Assembly (NCBI GenBank): GCA_016926155.1
Contig: JAFGPC010000163.1
Span: 1 to 64,000 of the forward strand
Direction of reading: 5' to 3'
Origin: Sedimentisphaerales bacterium
Lineage (GTDB): Bacteria > Planctomycetota > Phycisphaerae > Sedimentisphaerales > Anaerohalosphaeraceae
DNA length: 64,000 nt
The notes under the pieces: model-generated
Databases searched by the model: none
What the model was told of the DNA's origin: nothing
What the model saw: only the letters and a program-made list of their open reading frames with translations
In this document: positions 1-8,973 of the stretch, piece after piece
How positions within the stretch are numbered: the stretch's first letter is position 1
Layout: each line of letters starts with the position of its first letter
Program-made: the position numbers and the translations under genes

Positions 1-1
1 C

Positions 2-97
2 AGTTGCCAAATCAAAGATCTGAATGACGATGGAAAGATCGACCTGTTGGATCTGGCGGAATTAGCCAAGACTTGGCAGTTACATACGGGAATCTAA
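2..97 (+). CDS. C-terminal end of a secreted protein with a dockerin-type repeat (partial)
   Basis: The reading frame enters from the left edge and stops with TAA at 95-97. The last 31 residues contain DLNDDGKIDLLDLAELAKTW, a dockerin/EF-hand-like pattern in which Asp/Asn residues spaced along the loop would bind calcium and a short helix with a Trp follows. Such repeats commonly close large secreted proteins in Phycisphaerae. Only this tail is visible, so the catalytic or adhesive part of the protein cannot be named. Confidence 0.7.
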   Translation, partial: SCQIKDLNDDGKIDLLDLAELAKTWQLHTGI

Positions 98-137
98 AGG
101 GATGGAGAAAACGCGCCTGAATACGGGAGAAGATAGC

Positions 138-422
138 ATGTATCGTACCAAGCTGACGAAAATTAAGATGCTGATTGTGCTGGTGACCTTTGGACTGGGA
201 GCTATGATTACCTATGGGAATCTGGTTTCGGCTCAGACCAGCGATGAGGAACTTTTGAACGTAACCGGAACGATGGGTTTTCTGGATCCTTTTACTCTGT
301 CAACCTTGACAATGGATCCTCCTGGCGATTCGCGGTCCACAACACCGATTCTGACGTTGCGCCAATGGGTACATGTTCCTTATCGTCCACCAGTGCGAAG
401 TCCTTATCAACCGGGCATATAA
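138..422 (+). CDS. small exported protein of unknown function
   Basis: This is a 94-residue protein. I chose the ATG at 138 because GGGAGA lies just upstream and the protein then begins with a basic N-terminus (MYRTKLTKIK), a hydrophobic core of about 18 residues and a likely signal peptidase I site after VSA. An in-frame ATG at 102 has no proper ribosome binding site. The mature part is short and ends in a proline- and tyrosine-rich tail. I do not recognise a family. It sits directly before the polysaccharide export genes, so an envelope or polysaccharide-linked role is possible but unproven. Confidence 0.5.
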   Translation: MYRTKLTKIKMLIVLVTFGLGAMITYGNLVSAQTSDEELLNVTGTMGFLDPFTLSTLTMDPPGDSRSTTPILTLRQWVHVPYRPPVRSPYQPGI

Positions 423-550
423 CGGTTCAATGAACCTTCTTTGGAAGAATAATATGTAACCAGCGTTCCATGGACTGGATTGCATAATTCGGTCATTGAC
501 TCGCTATGGCTTCAGGGGATGGGAGCCGTAGACGGGGAAAGGAGAATCAA

Positions 551-1642
551 GTGAACTTCGCAAGAAGATCCACCAGGCAACTTTGTTGTCTGGGGGGGGT
601 AGTGATTGCTTTTTTGTTTTTGAGCAGCGGTTGCAGCGATAACGTGCAAGTATCGACAGAAGAGCAATTAAAAGAATTTCTTCAGGCCGGCCCACTAGCA
701 CCACAGGTTGATGTAGATGCACTGAATTGCGCTCGCATTATTACCGGCGAGTATCGTCTGGTTCAAGGGGATCTGCTGGAATTACAGATACCTGCCGTAT
801 TGCATACTACAAGCCCATCCAGTAAACCGATTACACCGGGTACGTCCGGGCCTCATCTTTGTCGAGTTCAGGATGATGGAATGATCACTCTTCCCGTTAT
901 CGGCGCGATTGCCGCCGAAGATAAAACCATCTCAGAGATTGAGAAGGCGGTAACAGATGCCTATTATCCCCTATACCTGACCTGGCGGCCGGCAATTGTG
1001 ACGCGAGTGATAGAACCCAGGACCTTTAAGGTTTCTATCACCGGCGCTGTTGAAAAGCCCGGGCTTTACGAATTACGTCACGACCAGATGACTTTGGTCT
1101 CGGTGATTATGGAAGCGGGGGGGATTGTCGAAGACGGTGCCGCTGTGATCCGAATTGATCAAGCGCAAACCGAATCGCCTTTAGTATTGCCGGTCAAGGG
1201 CCTGAATATTCCTTTCAGCGATGTAGTTCTGGCTGAAGGGGCTCAGGTGGAAGTGGAGGGTTTGAATCCGGAGGTCTTCACCGTAGTAGGTTTGGTCAAT
1301 CATCCGGGGGCATACCCGTATCCGGCCAATGTGCGCTATACTCTGATGCAGGCGCTGGCTTTCGCCGGAGGTGTGAATGACATTGCCAATCCTCGCTTTG
1401 TCCGCGTGTATCGATGCAAAACCGACGGAGAACTGGTGGATGCCACTTTTGCTCTGAAGGGCACACATCCGGCCGCCGCTCCAAATGTACTGCTCAAACC
1501 CGGTGATGTTGTGGCGGTGGAGCAAACGCCTCGAACCCATGCCAATCTTCTTATGGCAGAAATGCTTCAACTTCGCATCGGTGCAACGGCACTCGGGACC
1601 TACACCCACTGGGAAGGTAAAGATTTCCGTGATCCTGACTAA
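551..1642 (+). CDS. polysaccharide export lipoprotein, Wza/GumB-like (Poly_export and SLBB domains)
   Basis: The outer-membrane export channel component of a Wzx/Wzy-type exopolysaccharide system. The protein is 363 residues from a GTG at 551, which has GGAGA about 6 bases upstream; an in-frame ATG at 506 would add 15 residues and spoil the signal peptide. The N-terminus has Arg residues, a hydrophobic stretch and a lipobox ending at Cys28 (LSSGC), so it is probably a lipoprotein. A Poly_export domain follows (GEYRLVQGDLLELQIP and the conserved DGMITLPVIG), then two SLBB-type segments (VSITGAVEKPGLYEL and TVVGLVNHPGAYPYP). The Wzc-like kinase gene follows 29 bp downstream, as expected for a Wza-Wzc pair. 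Confidence 0.9.
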   Translation: MNFARRSTRQLCCLGGVVIAFLFLSSGCSDNVQVSTEEQLKEFLQAGPLAPQVDVDALNCARIITGEYRLVQGDLLELQIPAVLHTTSPSSKPITPGTSGPHLCRVQDDGMITLPVIGAIAAEDKTISEIEKAVTDAYYPLYLTWRPAIVTRVIEPRTFKVSITGAVEKPGLYELRHDQMTLVSVIMEAGGIVEDGAAVIRIDQAQTESPLVLPVKGLNIPFSDVVLAEGAQVEVEGLNPEVFTVVGLVNHPGAYPYPANVRYTLMQALAFAGGVNDIANPRFVRVYRCKTDGELVDATFALKGTHPAAAPNVLLKPGDVVAVEQTPRTHANLLMAEMLQLRIGATALGTYTHWEGKDFRDPD

Positions 1643-1671
1643 TTAAGAATAATCTTGGGTGGTGAATTATC

Positions 1672-3867
1672 ATGAGTCAATTTGCAAGTCATGAGAACGT
1701 ACCAGGGTTAAATCAGGAGGAATTACCCGGCGAACGAGGCAAAGGAATCGCGATTCCGGAAAGTCTGTTTCGCATTGCCTGGCGAAACCGGTGGATGATC
1801 CTGGTTTGTGTGCTAGTGAGCCTGGTCGGCGGATTTCTGTATATTCAGAGCGCCACGCCTATCTTCAGTAGCTCCTCGCGCATCTACGTGGAACAAAGCG
1901 GCCCACGGATTATCAGCGAAGTGGAAGGGGTAATGACACAATCCAAAAATTATCTCTTCACTCAGGCCGAATTGTTACGTTCCACTCCTATTCTGATGGC
2001 AACACTGGAAAAAGAAGGAGTGTCACAAATGCGGAGCCTGGCCCAAGCGGATAATCTTATCGCATATCTCAAGAAGGAGGTGGGAGTTACAGTGGGTAAA
2101 AAAGACGATATCATTACCGTTGTCTTTGAATCTCCCTATCCGGCCGAAGCCGCTCATCTGGTCAATACGCTGGTCGATTCCTATGTGACTTACCAAGCCA
2201 GTCGAAAAAAAACAACCTCCGGTGAGGTTCTCAAAATTCTGCAAAAAGAAAAAGTGCGGATTAACACGGAACTCAATGACAAGCTCAAGGCCATAGTGGA
2301 CTTTAAAAAGGAACATGATGCCCTGGCATTCGAGAATCGCAATGGCAACATTATTTTGGATCGACTGGCCAGTCTTTCCCAGGCAGTAACGGAAGCGCAA
2401 TTGGCAACAATCGAGGCCAAGAGCTCCTTTGAAACAGTTCGCCAGATGGTCACGGACCCGGCTAAAGTGGAACAGTGGACTCAGGCGGAACGGGCCAAAG
2501 GAGTCTACGTATCAATGGACAATGAAAAGGTTCGTCTGCTTAACGAACTGGACCGTTTTACCCTGGAGATGGCAGATCTACGGGCGGAGGTAACAGAGGA
2601 CTACCCCGCCGTAAACGTGCTGCAAGACAAAATTGACCATATCAAGGGTAAAATCCGCGAGTTGGAAACCCGCTTCGCCCAAACCCAACTGGCAATTGCC
2701 GAACAAAATTTTAAGGCGGCTGAAATGCGGGAGAAGGAGATTACCGATTACTTCGAACAGCAACGACTAGCCGCAATCGACTTGAATGAACAGCTAGCTC
2801 AGTACGAATTGCTGGACTCGGATTGGCAACAGACCCGAAAATTGTCGGATATGCTGGACGACCGAATCAAGGAGCTGAATGTTACTGAAGATGTCGGCGC
2901 TTTAAATATCAGTATTTTGGAAGTAGCCCGTCCGGAAGATAAACCCAGCAAGCCCAAAAAAGCACAGGTTATGGCGATTGCTTTGGTCCTGGGCCTCATA
3001 ACGGGGACAGGCGCCTCGATTTTCCGGGAATCCATGGATCATCGGCTTCGTTCCGCCGAAGAGATTAACATGATTCTCGGCACTCCCATTCTGGGAACGA
3101 TCCCGTCAATGGGCAGTAAGCAACAGGCCAGCGATCGCAGTTTGATGGTTCATCAGGATTCTTCCTCCACAGTGGCCGAAGCGTATCGTACCGTTCGAAC
3201 GGCAATCTTCTTCGGGATTCCAGAGGGACAGGCAAAGACGATCCTGGTCACCTCCCCTACCAGTGGAGACGGCAAATCCACCCTGGCCTGTAATCTGGCA
3301 ATCGCCATGGCGCAGGCCGGTCAAAAAACTCTCCTGGTGGACTGCGATCTGCGTAAACGTACGATCGATACGCTTCTCAACCTGCCGGGAGAAAACGGCT
3401 TGTCGAACTGGATCGCGGGCCAGATTCCATTTGAGAAGGCGATCCAAAAAACCCAGGCGAAAGGCCTGGATCTATTGGCCGCCGGTTTGGAAGTGCCCAA
3501 TCCTTCGGAACTTCTGAACAGTACTGTCTTTACCCAAAAGTTGAAGGAGTTGACCAGTCAGTATGACCGGATTCTGATCGACTCCCCACCAGTCCTTCCA
3601 GTAACCGATTCGCGGATTCTGGCAGCACTGTGCGATGTAACGGTTATGGTTCTGCGCGCCGGTAAATCGACGCGGAATATGGCGATCCACGCCCGTGAAA
3701 GTCTGGACGCCGTAGGAGCACGCCTATTAGGAGTGGTAGTCAACGATGTGCACCAACGAGGCAACGGTTACGGTTATTACTCGCGCTATGGAGATCACTA
3801 CGGGTATGGCTATGGATATGGGTATGGGTATGGACGGAATCGCAAGGAAAAAAAGGCGGCGAGTTAA
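1672..3867 (+). CDS. polysaccharide co-polymerase fused to BY-family tyrosine kinase (Wzc/GumC-CapB type)
   Basis: A 731-residue inner-membrane protein that sets polysaccharide chain length and autophosphorylates on tyrosine. A Wzz-type first membrane segment lies near residues 42-58, a long coiled-coil periplasmic region fills about 70-430, and a second membrane segment near 436-455 precedes the cytoplasmic BY-kinase. The kinase shows Walker A (TSGDGKST, about 530-537), Walker A' (VDCDLR, about 556-561) and Walker B (ILIDSPP, about 634-640). The last 32 residues are a tyrosine cluster with alternating Tyr-Gly, the usual autophosphorylation tail. The PHP phosphatase gene downstream is the expected antagonist. 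Confidence 0.93.
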   Translation: MSQFASHENVPGLNQEELPGERGKGIAIPESLFRIAWRNRWMILVCVLVSLVGGFLYIQSATPIFSSSSRIYVEQSGPRIISEVEGVMTQSKNYLFTQAELLRSTPILMATLEKEGVSQMRSLAQADNLIAYLKKEVGVTVGKKDDIITVVFESPYPAEAAHLVNTLVDSYVTYQASRKKTTSGEVLKILQKEKVRINTELNDKLKAIVDFKKEHDALAFENRNGNIILDRLASLSQAVTEAQLATIEAKSSFETVRQMVTDPAKVEQWTQAERAKGVYVSMDNEKVRLLNELDRFTLEMADLRAEVTEDYPAVNVLQDKIDHIKGKIRELETRFAQTQLAIAEQNFKAAEMREKEITDYFEQQRLAAIDLNEQLAQYELLDSDWQQTRKLSDMLDDRIKELNVTEDVGALNISILEVARPEDKPSKPKKAQVMAIALVLGLITGTGASIFRESMDHRLRSAEEINMILGTPILGTIPSMGSKQQASDRSLMVHQDSSSTVAEAYRTVRTAIFFGIPEGQAKTILVTSPTSGDGKSTLACNLAIAMAQAGQKTLLVDCDLRKRTIDTLLNLPGENGLSNWIAGQIPFEKAIQKTQAKGLDLLAAGLEVPNPSELLNSTVFTQKLKELTSQYDRILIDSPPVLPVTDSRILAALCDVTVMVLRAGKSTRNMAIHARESLDAVGARLLGVVVNDVHQRGNGYGYYSRYGDHYGYGYGYGYGYGRNRKEKKAAS

Positions 3868-3914
3868 TCCATGAGGTCGTGTTTTACACGGGGAGTGAGG
3901 TAAAGGAAGGAGCC

Positions 3915-4046
3915 GTGGAACAAAGATTCAGGATGAATGAGAGATATGCAACTGAGGGGGACGGAGTGTGCGCAGAGGACAACAATTTTTACCCGGTAAA
4001 CGATGGAGCAGGATTTATACAACCAAGGGCCATGTGGATTTGTTGA
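3915..4046 (+). CDS. possible small ORF between the kinase and phosphatase genes
   Basis: A 43-codon frame starts at a GTG (3915) directly after a purine-rich AAAGGAAGGAG stretch and ends at TGA 4044-4046, overlapping the first 44 bases of the phosphatase gene in another frame. The phosphatase start has no strong ribosome binding site of its own, so translation of this ORF could couple to it. The peptide is acidic, with no signal peptide and no family I recognise. The ribosome-binding-like stretch is the only positive evidence. Confidence 0.25.
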   Translation: MEQRFRMNERYATEGDGVCAEDNNFYPVNDGAGFIQPRAMWIC

Positions 4047-4770
4047 TATTCATTGCCATTGTCTTCCGGGACTGGATGACGGGCCAGAAGACATGCCCCA
4101 GGCCCTGCAATTATGTCGAGCGCTCATTGCCGATGGGATTGTTACTGTTGTGGCAACTCCGCATATGCTCAGCCCGGTATCGGATATCACAGATGTGAAA
4201 CATATATATACTATGGCCGACGCCCTGAGAAACGCATTACAGGATGAAGGATTGGAACTAACTGTGCTGGTCGGAGCGGAAGTGACATTGAGCGACCAAA
4301 TCTTCAAATGGCTGGACAAGAATCAACTGCCCACCTTAAATAACGGTCCTTATCTGTTACTGGAACTGCCTTCTTCCATGGTAATGGATATTTCGCCGGT
4401 TCTGGAGCAATTCAAAGAGCGAGGGATGGATTGTATCCTGGCTCATCCGGAACGATTGGGCTATTTACAGAACACCCCTGGCATGCTCCGAAAATGGACA
4501 CAGTTGGGCGCCTGCTTACAAATCAGCGCCGCCAGCCTTGTGACCGGCAGCCGATGGTTTTCCCGCACTCGATCTCTGGCGTGGAAACTGGTGCAGGAAG
4601 GATATGCCACAGTCGTTGCCAGCGATGCTCATGACGCTGATGTTCGTGGACCAATGATTCGTAAGGCATTCCATGCCCTTGTCAAACGACTCGGTTTGGC
4701 GCAAGCCGTTCAATTATGTGTGGAAAATCCAAAGCGGCTGCTTGAAGGAGACAGCCCGGTTCCTTTGTAG
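4003..4770 (+). CDS. PHP-type tyrosine-protein phosphatase, CpsB/CapC/YwqE family
   Basis: A 255-residue metal-dependent phosphatase of the PHP superfamily that removes phosphate from BY-kinases and so regulates polymer synthesis. The metal-binding motif DIHCHCLPGLDDGP lies at residues 15-28 (His17 and His19). ATPHM and GAEVTLSD, LAHPERLGY and ASDAHD supply further expected ligands. The length matches CpsB/CapC (about 240-260). A stop codon lies just upstream in frame, so ATG 4003 is the earliest start. Its position right after the Wzc-like kinase supports the assignment. Confidence 0.88.
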   Translation: MEQDLYNQGPCGFVDIHCHCLPGLDDGPEDMPQALQLCRALIADGIVTVVATPHMLSPVSDITDVKHIYTMADALRNALQDEGLELTVLVGAEVTLSDQIFKWLDKNQLPTLNNGPYLLLELPSSMVMDISPVLEQFKERGMDCILAHPERLGYLQNTPGMLRKWTQLGACLQISAASLVTGSRWFSRTRSLAWKLVQEGYATVVASDAHDADVRGPMIRKAFHALVKRLGLAQAVQLCVENPKRLLEGDSPVPL

Positions 4771-4810
4771 GCTCCAATGTAAAATATATCGAAGAAACTG
4801 TGAATTGACT

Positions 4811-7408
4811 ATGGATGACAGATATCCTGGATTGAAACTTCCTATGACCCGATGGGATTGGGGCATCGAAGGGCTGCTGTATGCATTACTGGCATTTATG
4901 CCGTTTGCCTTCGGCGCCGTCCAGGCCTGGAGCGAACAGGTTGTTATCTTATTGACAACGGCTATTACATTCTGCTTGCTGGCTAAGGCAGTAACCTATC
5001 GCCACTGGCAGTTTCTCTGGACATGGGCTTATATTCCGATTGTGATATTCCTGGCAATCCCGATCCTACAGATGTTGCAATTGCCCATCGAAATAATTCG
5101 TACCATTTCTCCCAACACGGCAATGATCAAGGCCGAATTGATGGAAGGCCTGCCGGGAGCGGAGCGAATGCTGCATTCCATAACTTTAAGTTTCTATCCG
5201 CACGCCACAGCAGCCCAATTCCGAATCCTTCTGGCCATCACGTGTGTCTTCTTCGTGGTGGCCCATGTTTTTCGACGTCGATCCCAGATTAAGCGGCTCC
5301 TTCTGGCCGTAACTATTATCGGCGCCGCTGTAGCCTTATTGGCCGTTACCCAAGTAGTAACCGGTGCGGAAAAGATTTACTGGCAGGTTCCGGTTCCGCG
5401 GAATGCCGCCGTTTCGGGACCCTTTGTCAACGCCAGTCACTATGCCCAATTTATGAATCTTTCGATTGGAGCGGGTTTGGCTTTTCTTTTAGTAATGCTG
5501 CATGAAGCCTTTACCGGGCGTAAACTGACGGTCCCGACAACCCTGGAATTTATCGAGTCAGATATTGGAAAACGATCCTGGCTGCTGGTTGGATTTCTGA
5601 TCATAGCGGCGGCCAGTATTTTTCTTTCGTTGTCCCGCGGGGGGATGATTAGCACCTTGATCGCCGCCACGCTTACCACTGTTTTAGTGACTTCCCGCCA
5701 CTCCGTACGCGGCAAAGGGTGGTTGATATGCCTGATGGCGCTGGGGGCTTTTATTTGCGTTCTCTATATCGGCTTTGAGAGCGTATATGATCGATTGGCA
5801 GCTCTGCGGGACCTGCAAAAAGCGCAGGGTGGTCGCGTACAGATCCTCAAGGATGTTGTCCTGGCCTGGACTAAATATCCGGTTCTCGGAACCGGACTCG
5901 GCACGCATGAAGTGGTCTATCCCATGTTTGACCGTGCTACCGTTCCGACGCTGGCGGCCCATGCAGAAAATGAATATGCCCAGGCCGCCGAAGAGACAGG
6001 ATTTGTCGGCGTATCGGCCCTTGTGTTGCTGGGGGCAGTGGTCTGGCGACGATATTTCCGATGTATCTATACTGCCCAGGTTCCGATCCGTTCGGCAGCC
6101 TACGGACTGGGATTCGGACTGATTGCAATCTTGATCCACAGCTTGAGCGATTTCGGACAACACCTGCCGGCTAATGCTACACTAACGGCAATCTTCTGTG
6201 GGCTCTTGATTGCCTTATCCGATCCGGGTCGATCCCAGAGGGGGACTGCATCGGGTTCCGATAGTAAGCATCGCATCGGAATAGCGGTGTTGATGTTAAT
6301 GGTAGGGATGGGGACATGGAACACGTTCCAGGCCAATAACGCTCGGCTGGCCGAAAAGAACTGGAATCACGTCCAGAGAATTGCATCCTCTCTGGAAGCC
6401 AAGGATTGGCAGGGAAATGATTTTGAGTACGTCGATCTGATCTGTAATGCCGCCGAGGCATCCCGACTGGAACCGACCAATGTCCATTACGCGTACTGGC
6501 TGAATGTCTATCGATGGAAATCGGTCAATCGATACCTTACCGAAGGAACGGCCTCGACGATCCCGCCACAAACCCGGGATGTGGTGGAAAAACTGATTGC
6601 AGAGTTCCAGAAAGTGACTTTGTTATGTCCTACTTACGGACCCGCTTATTGCGTGCTGGGACAACTGGAGCAATTCCAGCAATTTACTCTGAGTAAGCAA
6701 GAAGAACCGGTATTCGGAGAAGACCCGGGATCAACCAATATTCGGAAAGGATACCTTCTTGCACCGGGTGACCCAACCGTTTGTTTTGTAGCCGGCTTAC
6801 AGGAAGCCAATGAAGCGGTCCGTCAAGCTCTGTCCGTTAACCATCACTCCGCCGATCCGAATGAGATGATTATAATAAATAACAGCGACAAACTGGCGGC
6901 GTCCCAGGAAAAGTTTGCGCGCGCAATCAAGCTGGACGAGAAATTGTTTCGGGAAATCGCCGTCATATGCGTGCAAAAGCTGTCCCGGCCGGATTTAGCG
7001 ATTTCACTGGCACAAGATAATCCCTGGCGGTTAAGCTATCTTGTAGGTGTTCTATCCGAACAGGTTGATAACAGCACGATGATACAACAACTCAAAGCCG
7101 AAATAACTACTCAGCTTCAGAAGATGTCTAAACAGGAGAATGTTTCAATCTATGTCATTCTGGCATTGGCTCGAATCTATGCAGATCAGGGTGATTGCGA
7201 TCAAGCGATACAATATTACCATCAAGCACTGGTCCGCGATTATGGACAGGTCACATGGCGAATGGAACTGGCTCGATTGCTGGCTCGCACCGGGCAGGTA
7301 GATCAGGCTTTGCATGAAGCCAGAATCTGCCTGCGTCTGCGAAGTAATTATGGGCCTGCCGTAAAACTGATCGAAAATCTGTCTGTTACATTGCCAAATA
7401 CAAATTAG
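4811..7408 (+). CDS. O-antigen ligase/polymerase family membrane protein with C-terminal TPR region
   Basis: An 865-residue protein from ATG 4811; the open frame extends back to 4673 but that part overlaps the phosphatase gene. The first ~480 residues contain about ten to twelve hydrophobic segments with a Wzy_C (O-antigen ligase) region, including ILKDVVLAWTKYPVLGTGLG and an AAHAENEYAQAAEETGF loop typical of the family. The remaining ~370 residues are soluble and helical, ending in TPR-like repeats (for example YVILALARIYADQGDCDQAI). The family joins or polymerises polyprenol-linked glycans in the periplasm. A second ligase-like gene lies at 16519, so which one is polymerase and which ligase cannot be told from sequence. 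Confidence 0.85.
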   Translation: MDDRYPGLKLPMTRWDWGIEGLLYALLAFMPFAFGAVQAWSEQVVILLTTAITFCLLAKAVTYRHWQFLWTWAYIPIVIFLAIPILQMLQLPIEIIRTISPNTAMIKAELMEGLPGAERMLHSITLSFYPHATAAQFRILLAITCVFFVVAHVFRRRSQIKRLLLAVTIIGAAVALLAVTQVVTGAEKIYWQVPVPRNAAVSGPFVNASHYAQFMNLSIGAGLAFLLVMLHEAFTGRKLTVPTTLEFIESDIGKRSWLLVGFLIIAAASIFLSLSRGGMISTLIAATLTTVLVTSRHSVRGKGWLICLMALGAFICVLYIGFESVYDRLAALRDLQKAQGGRVQILKDVVLAWTKYPVLGTGLGTHEVVYPMFDRATVPTLAAHAENEYAQAAEETGFVGVSALVLLGAVVWRRYFRCIYTAQVPIRSAAYGLGFGLIAILIHSLSDFGQHLPANATLTAIFCGLLIALSDPGRSQRGTASGSDSKHRIGIAVLMLMVGMGTWNTFQANNARLAEKNWNHVQRIASSLEAKDWQGNDFEYVDLICNAAEASRLEPTNVHYAYWLNVYRWKSVNRYLTEGTASTIPPQTRDVVEKLIAEFQKVTLLCPTYGPAYCVLGQLEQFQQFTLSKQEEPVFGEDPGSTNIRKGYLLAPGDPTVCFVAGLQEANEAVRQALSVNHHSADPNEMIIINNSDKLAASQEKFARAIKLDEKLFREIAVICVQKLSRPDLAISLAQDNPWRLSYLVGVLSEQVDNSTMIQQLKAEITTQLQKMSKQENVSIYVILALARIYADQGDCDQAIQYYHQALVRDYGQVTWRMELARLLARTGQVDQALHEARICLRLRSNYGPAVKLIENLSVTLPNTN

Positions 7409-7423
7409 CTTCTTTATCATTCC

Positions 7424-8893
7424 ATGAAGACATATCTGTTCACATTTTGTGGTGCTTTTTTATTGGCTCTCGGCTTTACTCCTCTGGTGATGCTTCTGGC
7501 ATATCGATTCCAATGGGTTGACATGCCTGGCCTGCGAAAGATTCATCGCCAACCGGTGGCGCGACTGGGCGGTATTGCGGTTTTTCTGGCCACATTAGTT
7601 GTTGTTTTCTCGATTCTTTTCTTACCCAACGCCATAGGCGCCTCCTTTCGTGAGATACAATCCAAAGTTCTGATCCTGCTGGGTTGTGGAGTTGTTATAT
7701 TCCTACTAGGCTTATGGGATGATATTCGAGGATTGTCCGCAGGTCATAAGCTCCTGGGCCAGATATTGGCAACGGTGGTGCTGTGCTCGGCTGGAATTCG
7801 TATTAAAACATTCGGCGTCGAAGGATTGTTCCTGCTCAATTTCGGTGTGGAGATGCAATGGCTTCTAACCCTGATATGGGTGATTGGTGTTACCAATGCA
7901 GTGAACTTGATCGATGGGCTGGATGGCTTGGCGGCCGGAATTGCGGCTATTGCCTGTGGCGTGATGGCCGCTCTGGCGGTTTTTACCGAGCTGCGTGTTT
8001 TGGCAGTACTCATGTTGGCCCTGATGGGCGCATTGATTGGCTTTCTTGTTTACAATTTCAATCCCGCCAAGATTTTTATTGGGGATTGCGGTTCTTTGTT
8101 TCTTGGATTTATGCTGGCCGGTTCTTCGATGATGTGTGCGGCCAAATCACATGCGTTGGTAGGTCTGGCATTACCGCTTCTGGCGCTGGGCGTACCGATC
8201 TTCGACACCTTATTGGCCATGTTACGACGATTCCTGCAGCGTCGCGGGATTATGTCTCCGGATCGTGATCATTTTCACCATCGACTCCTTGCGCTGGGTT
8301 TCAAACAACACCACGTCGCCATTATCGCATACGGAATCACCGGCTTAATTTCCACCATGGGCCTGTTTTTGTTGGCAACCCGAAGCATTGGATCCGTTTT
8401 AGTCGCCTTGAGTTGCCTGGTACTGCTGACTCTTGTGTTTCATCTGGCCGGTTCACTACAGCTTCATGAGGCAATGGAAGGAATCCGGAAACAGACCGCC
8501 ATACGTCGAGAGCAAAGGGCCGAAAGGCGAAGCTTCGATCATGCACAATTGCATTTCCGCGAAATTAAAACATTTGATGAATGGTGGCAGGCAATATGTC
8601 AATCTGCCGTCCTGCTGGAATTGTCGTCTTTGTCTTTACCGTTAACACGACGGGATGGATCACATTATGCCCTACACTGGACATCTCCAATGCAGGATAA
8701 AATGAAAAGCCATCCCATTCGTATGGCTATCCCGATTCGAGACAGGCGGACGGATTCTTCGTTACAGGTAGACATTGAGATCACACCCAACGGTTCCCTG
8801 GAATCCGCCGGCCGGCGGGCCGCACTGTTCACCCGACTGGTCGAGGAAAACGGCGTAGAATTGCTCAATCAAACAGAAATTGAATTGTCATAA
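7424..8893 (+). CDS. WecA/MraY-type polyprenyl-phosphate sugar-1-phosphate transferase with C-terminal extension
   Basis: A 489-residue protein of the PNPT family, which transfers a sugar-1-phosphate from a UDP-sugar to undecaprenyl phosphate and starts glycan assembly on the inner membrane. About eleven hydrophobic segments occupy the first ~345 residues. Diagnostic motifs are KIHRQPVARLGG, FLLGLWDDIRGL, NLIDGLDGLAAG (catalytic Asp-rich loop), KIFIGDCGSLFLG and SPDRDHFHHRLLALG. An unusual soluble tail of about 140 residues follows, not part of ordinary WecA. The gene starts 15 bp after the ligase gene. It is the likely initiating transferase of this locus; no WbaP-type transferase is present in the window. 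Confidence 0.9.
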   Translation: MKTYLFTFCGAFLLALGFTPLVMLLAYRFQWVDMPGLRKIHRQPVARLGGIAVFLATLVVVFSILFLPNAIGASFREIQSKVLILLGCGVVIFLLGLWDDIRGLSAGHKLLGQILATVVLCSAGIRIKTFGVEGLFLLNFGVEMQWLLTLIWVIGVTNAVNLIDGLDGLAAGIAAIACGVMAALAVFTELRVLAVLMLALMGALIGFLVYNFNPAKIFIGDCGSLFLGFMLAGSSMMCAAKSHALVGLALPLLALGVPIFDTLLAMLRRFLQRRGIMSPDRDHFHHRLLALGFKQHHVAIIAYGITGLISTMGLFLLATRSIGSVLVALSCLVLLTLVFHLAGSLQLHEAMEGIRKQTAIRREQRAERRSFDHAQLHFREIKTFDEWWQAICQSAVLLELSSLSLPLTRRDGSHYALHWTSPMQDKMKSHPIRMAIPIRDRRTDSSLQVDIEITPNGSLESAGRRAALFTRLVEENGVELLNQTEIELS

Positions 8894-8973
8894 GATGAAA
8901 TGACGACTGAACAGAATGTAAAGAATTATCAAATAGAAATGCGAATCTTAATACTTTTCTCATCCCTGAAAAA

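Noticed and set aside
3763-3840. TATGG-type repeats that look like a tandem repeat
   Set aside because: They encode the Tyr-Gly tail of the BY-kinase, the expected autophosphorylation region.
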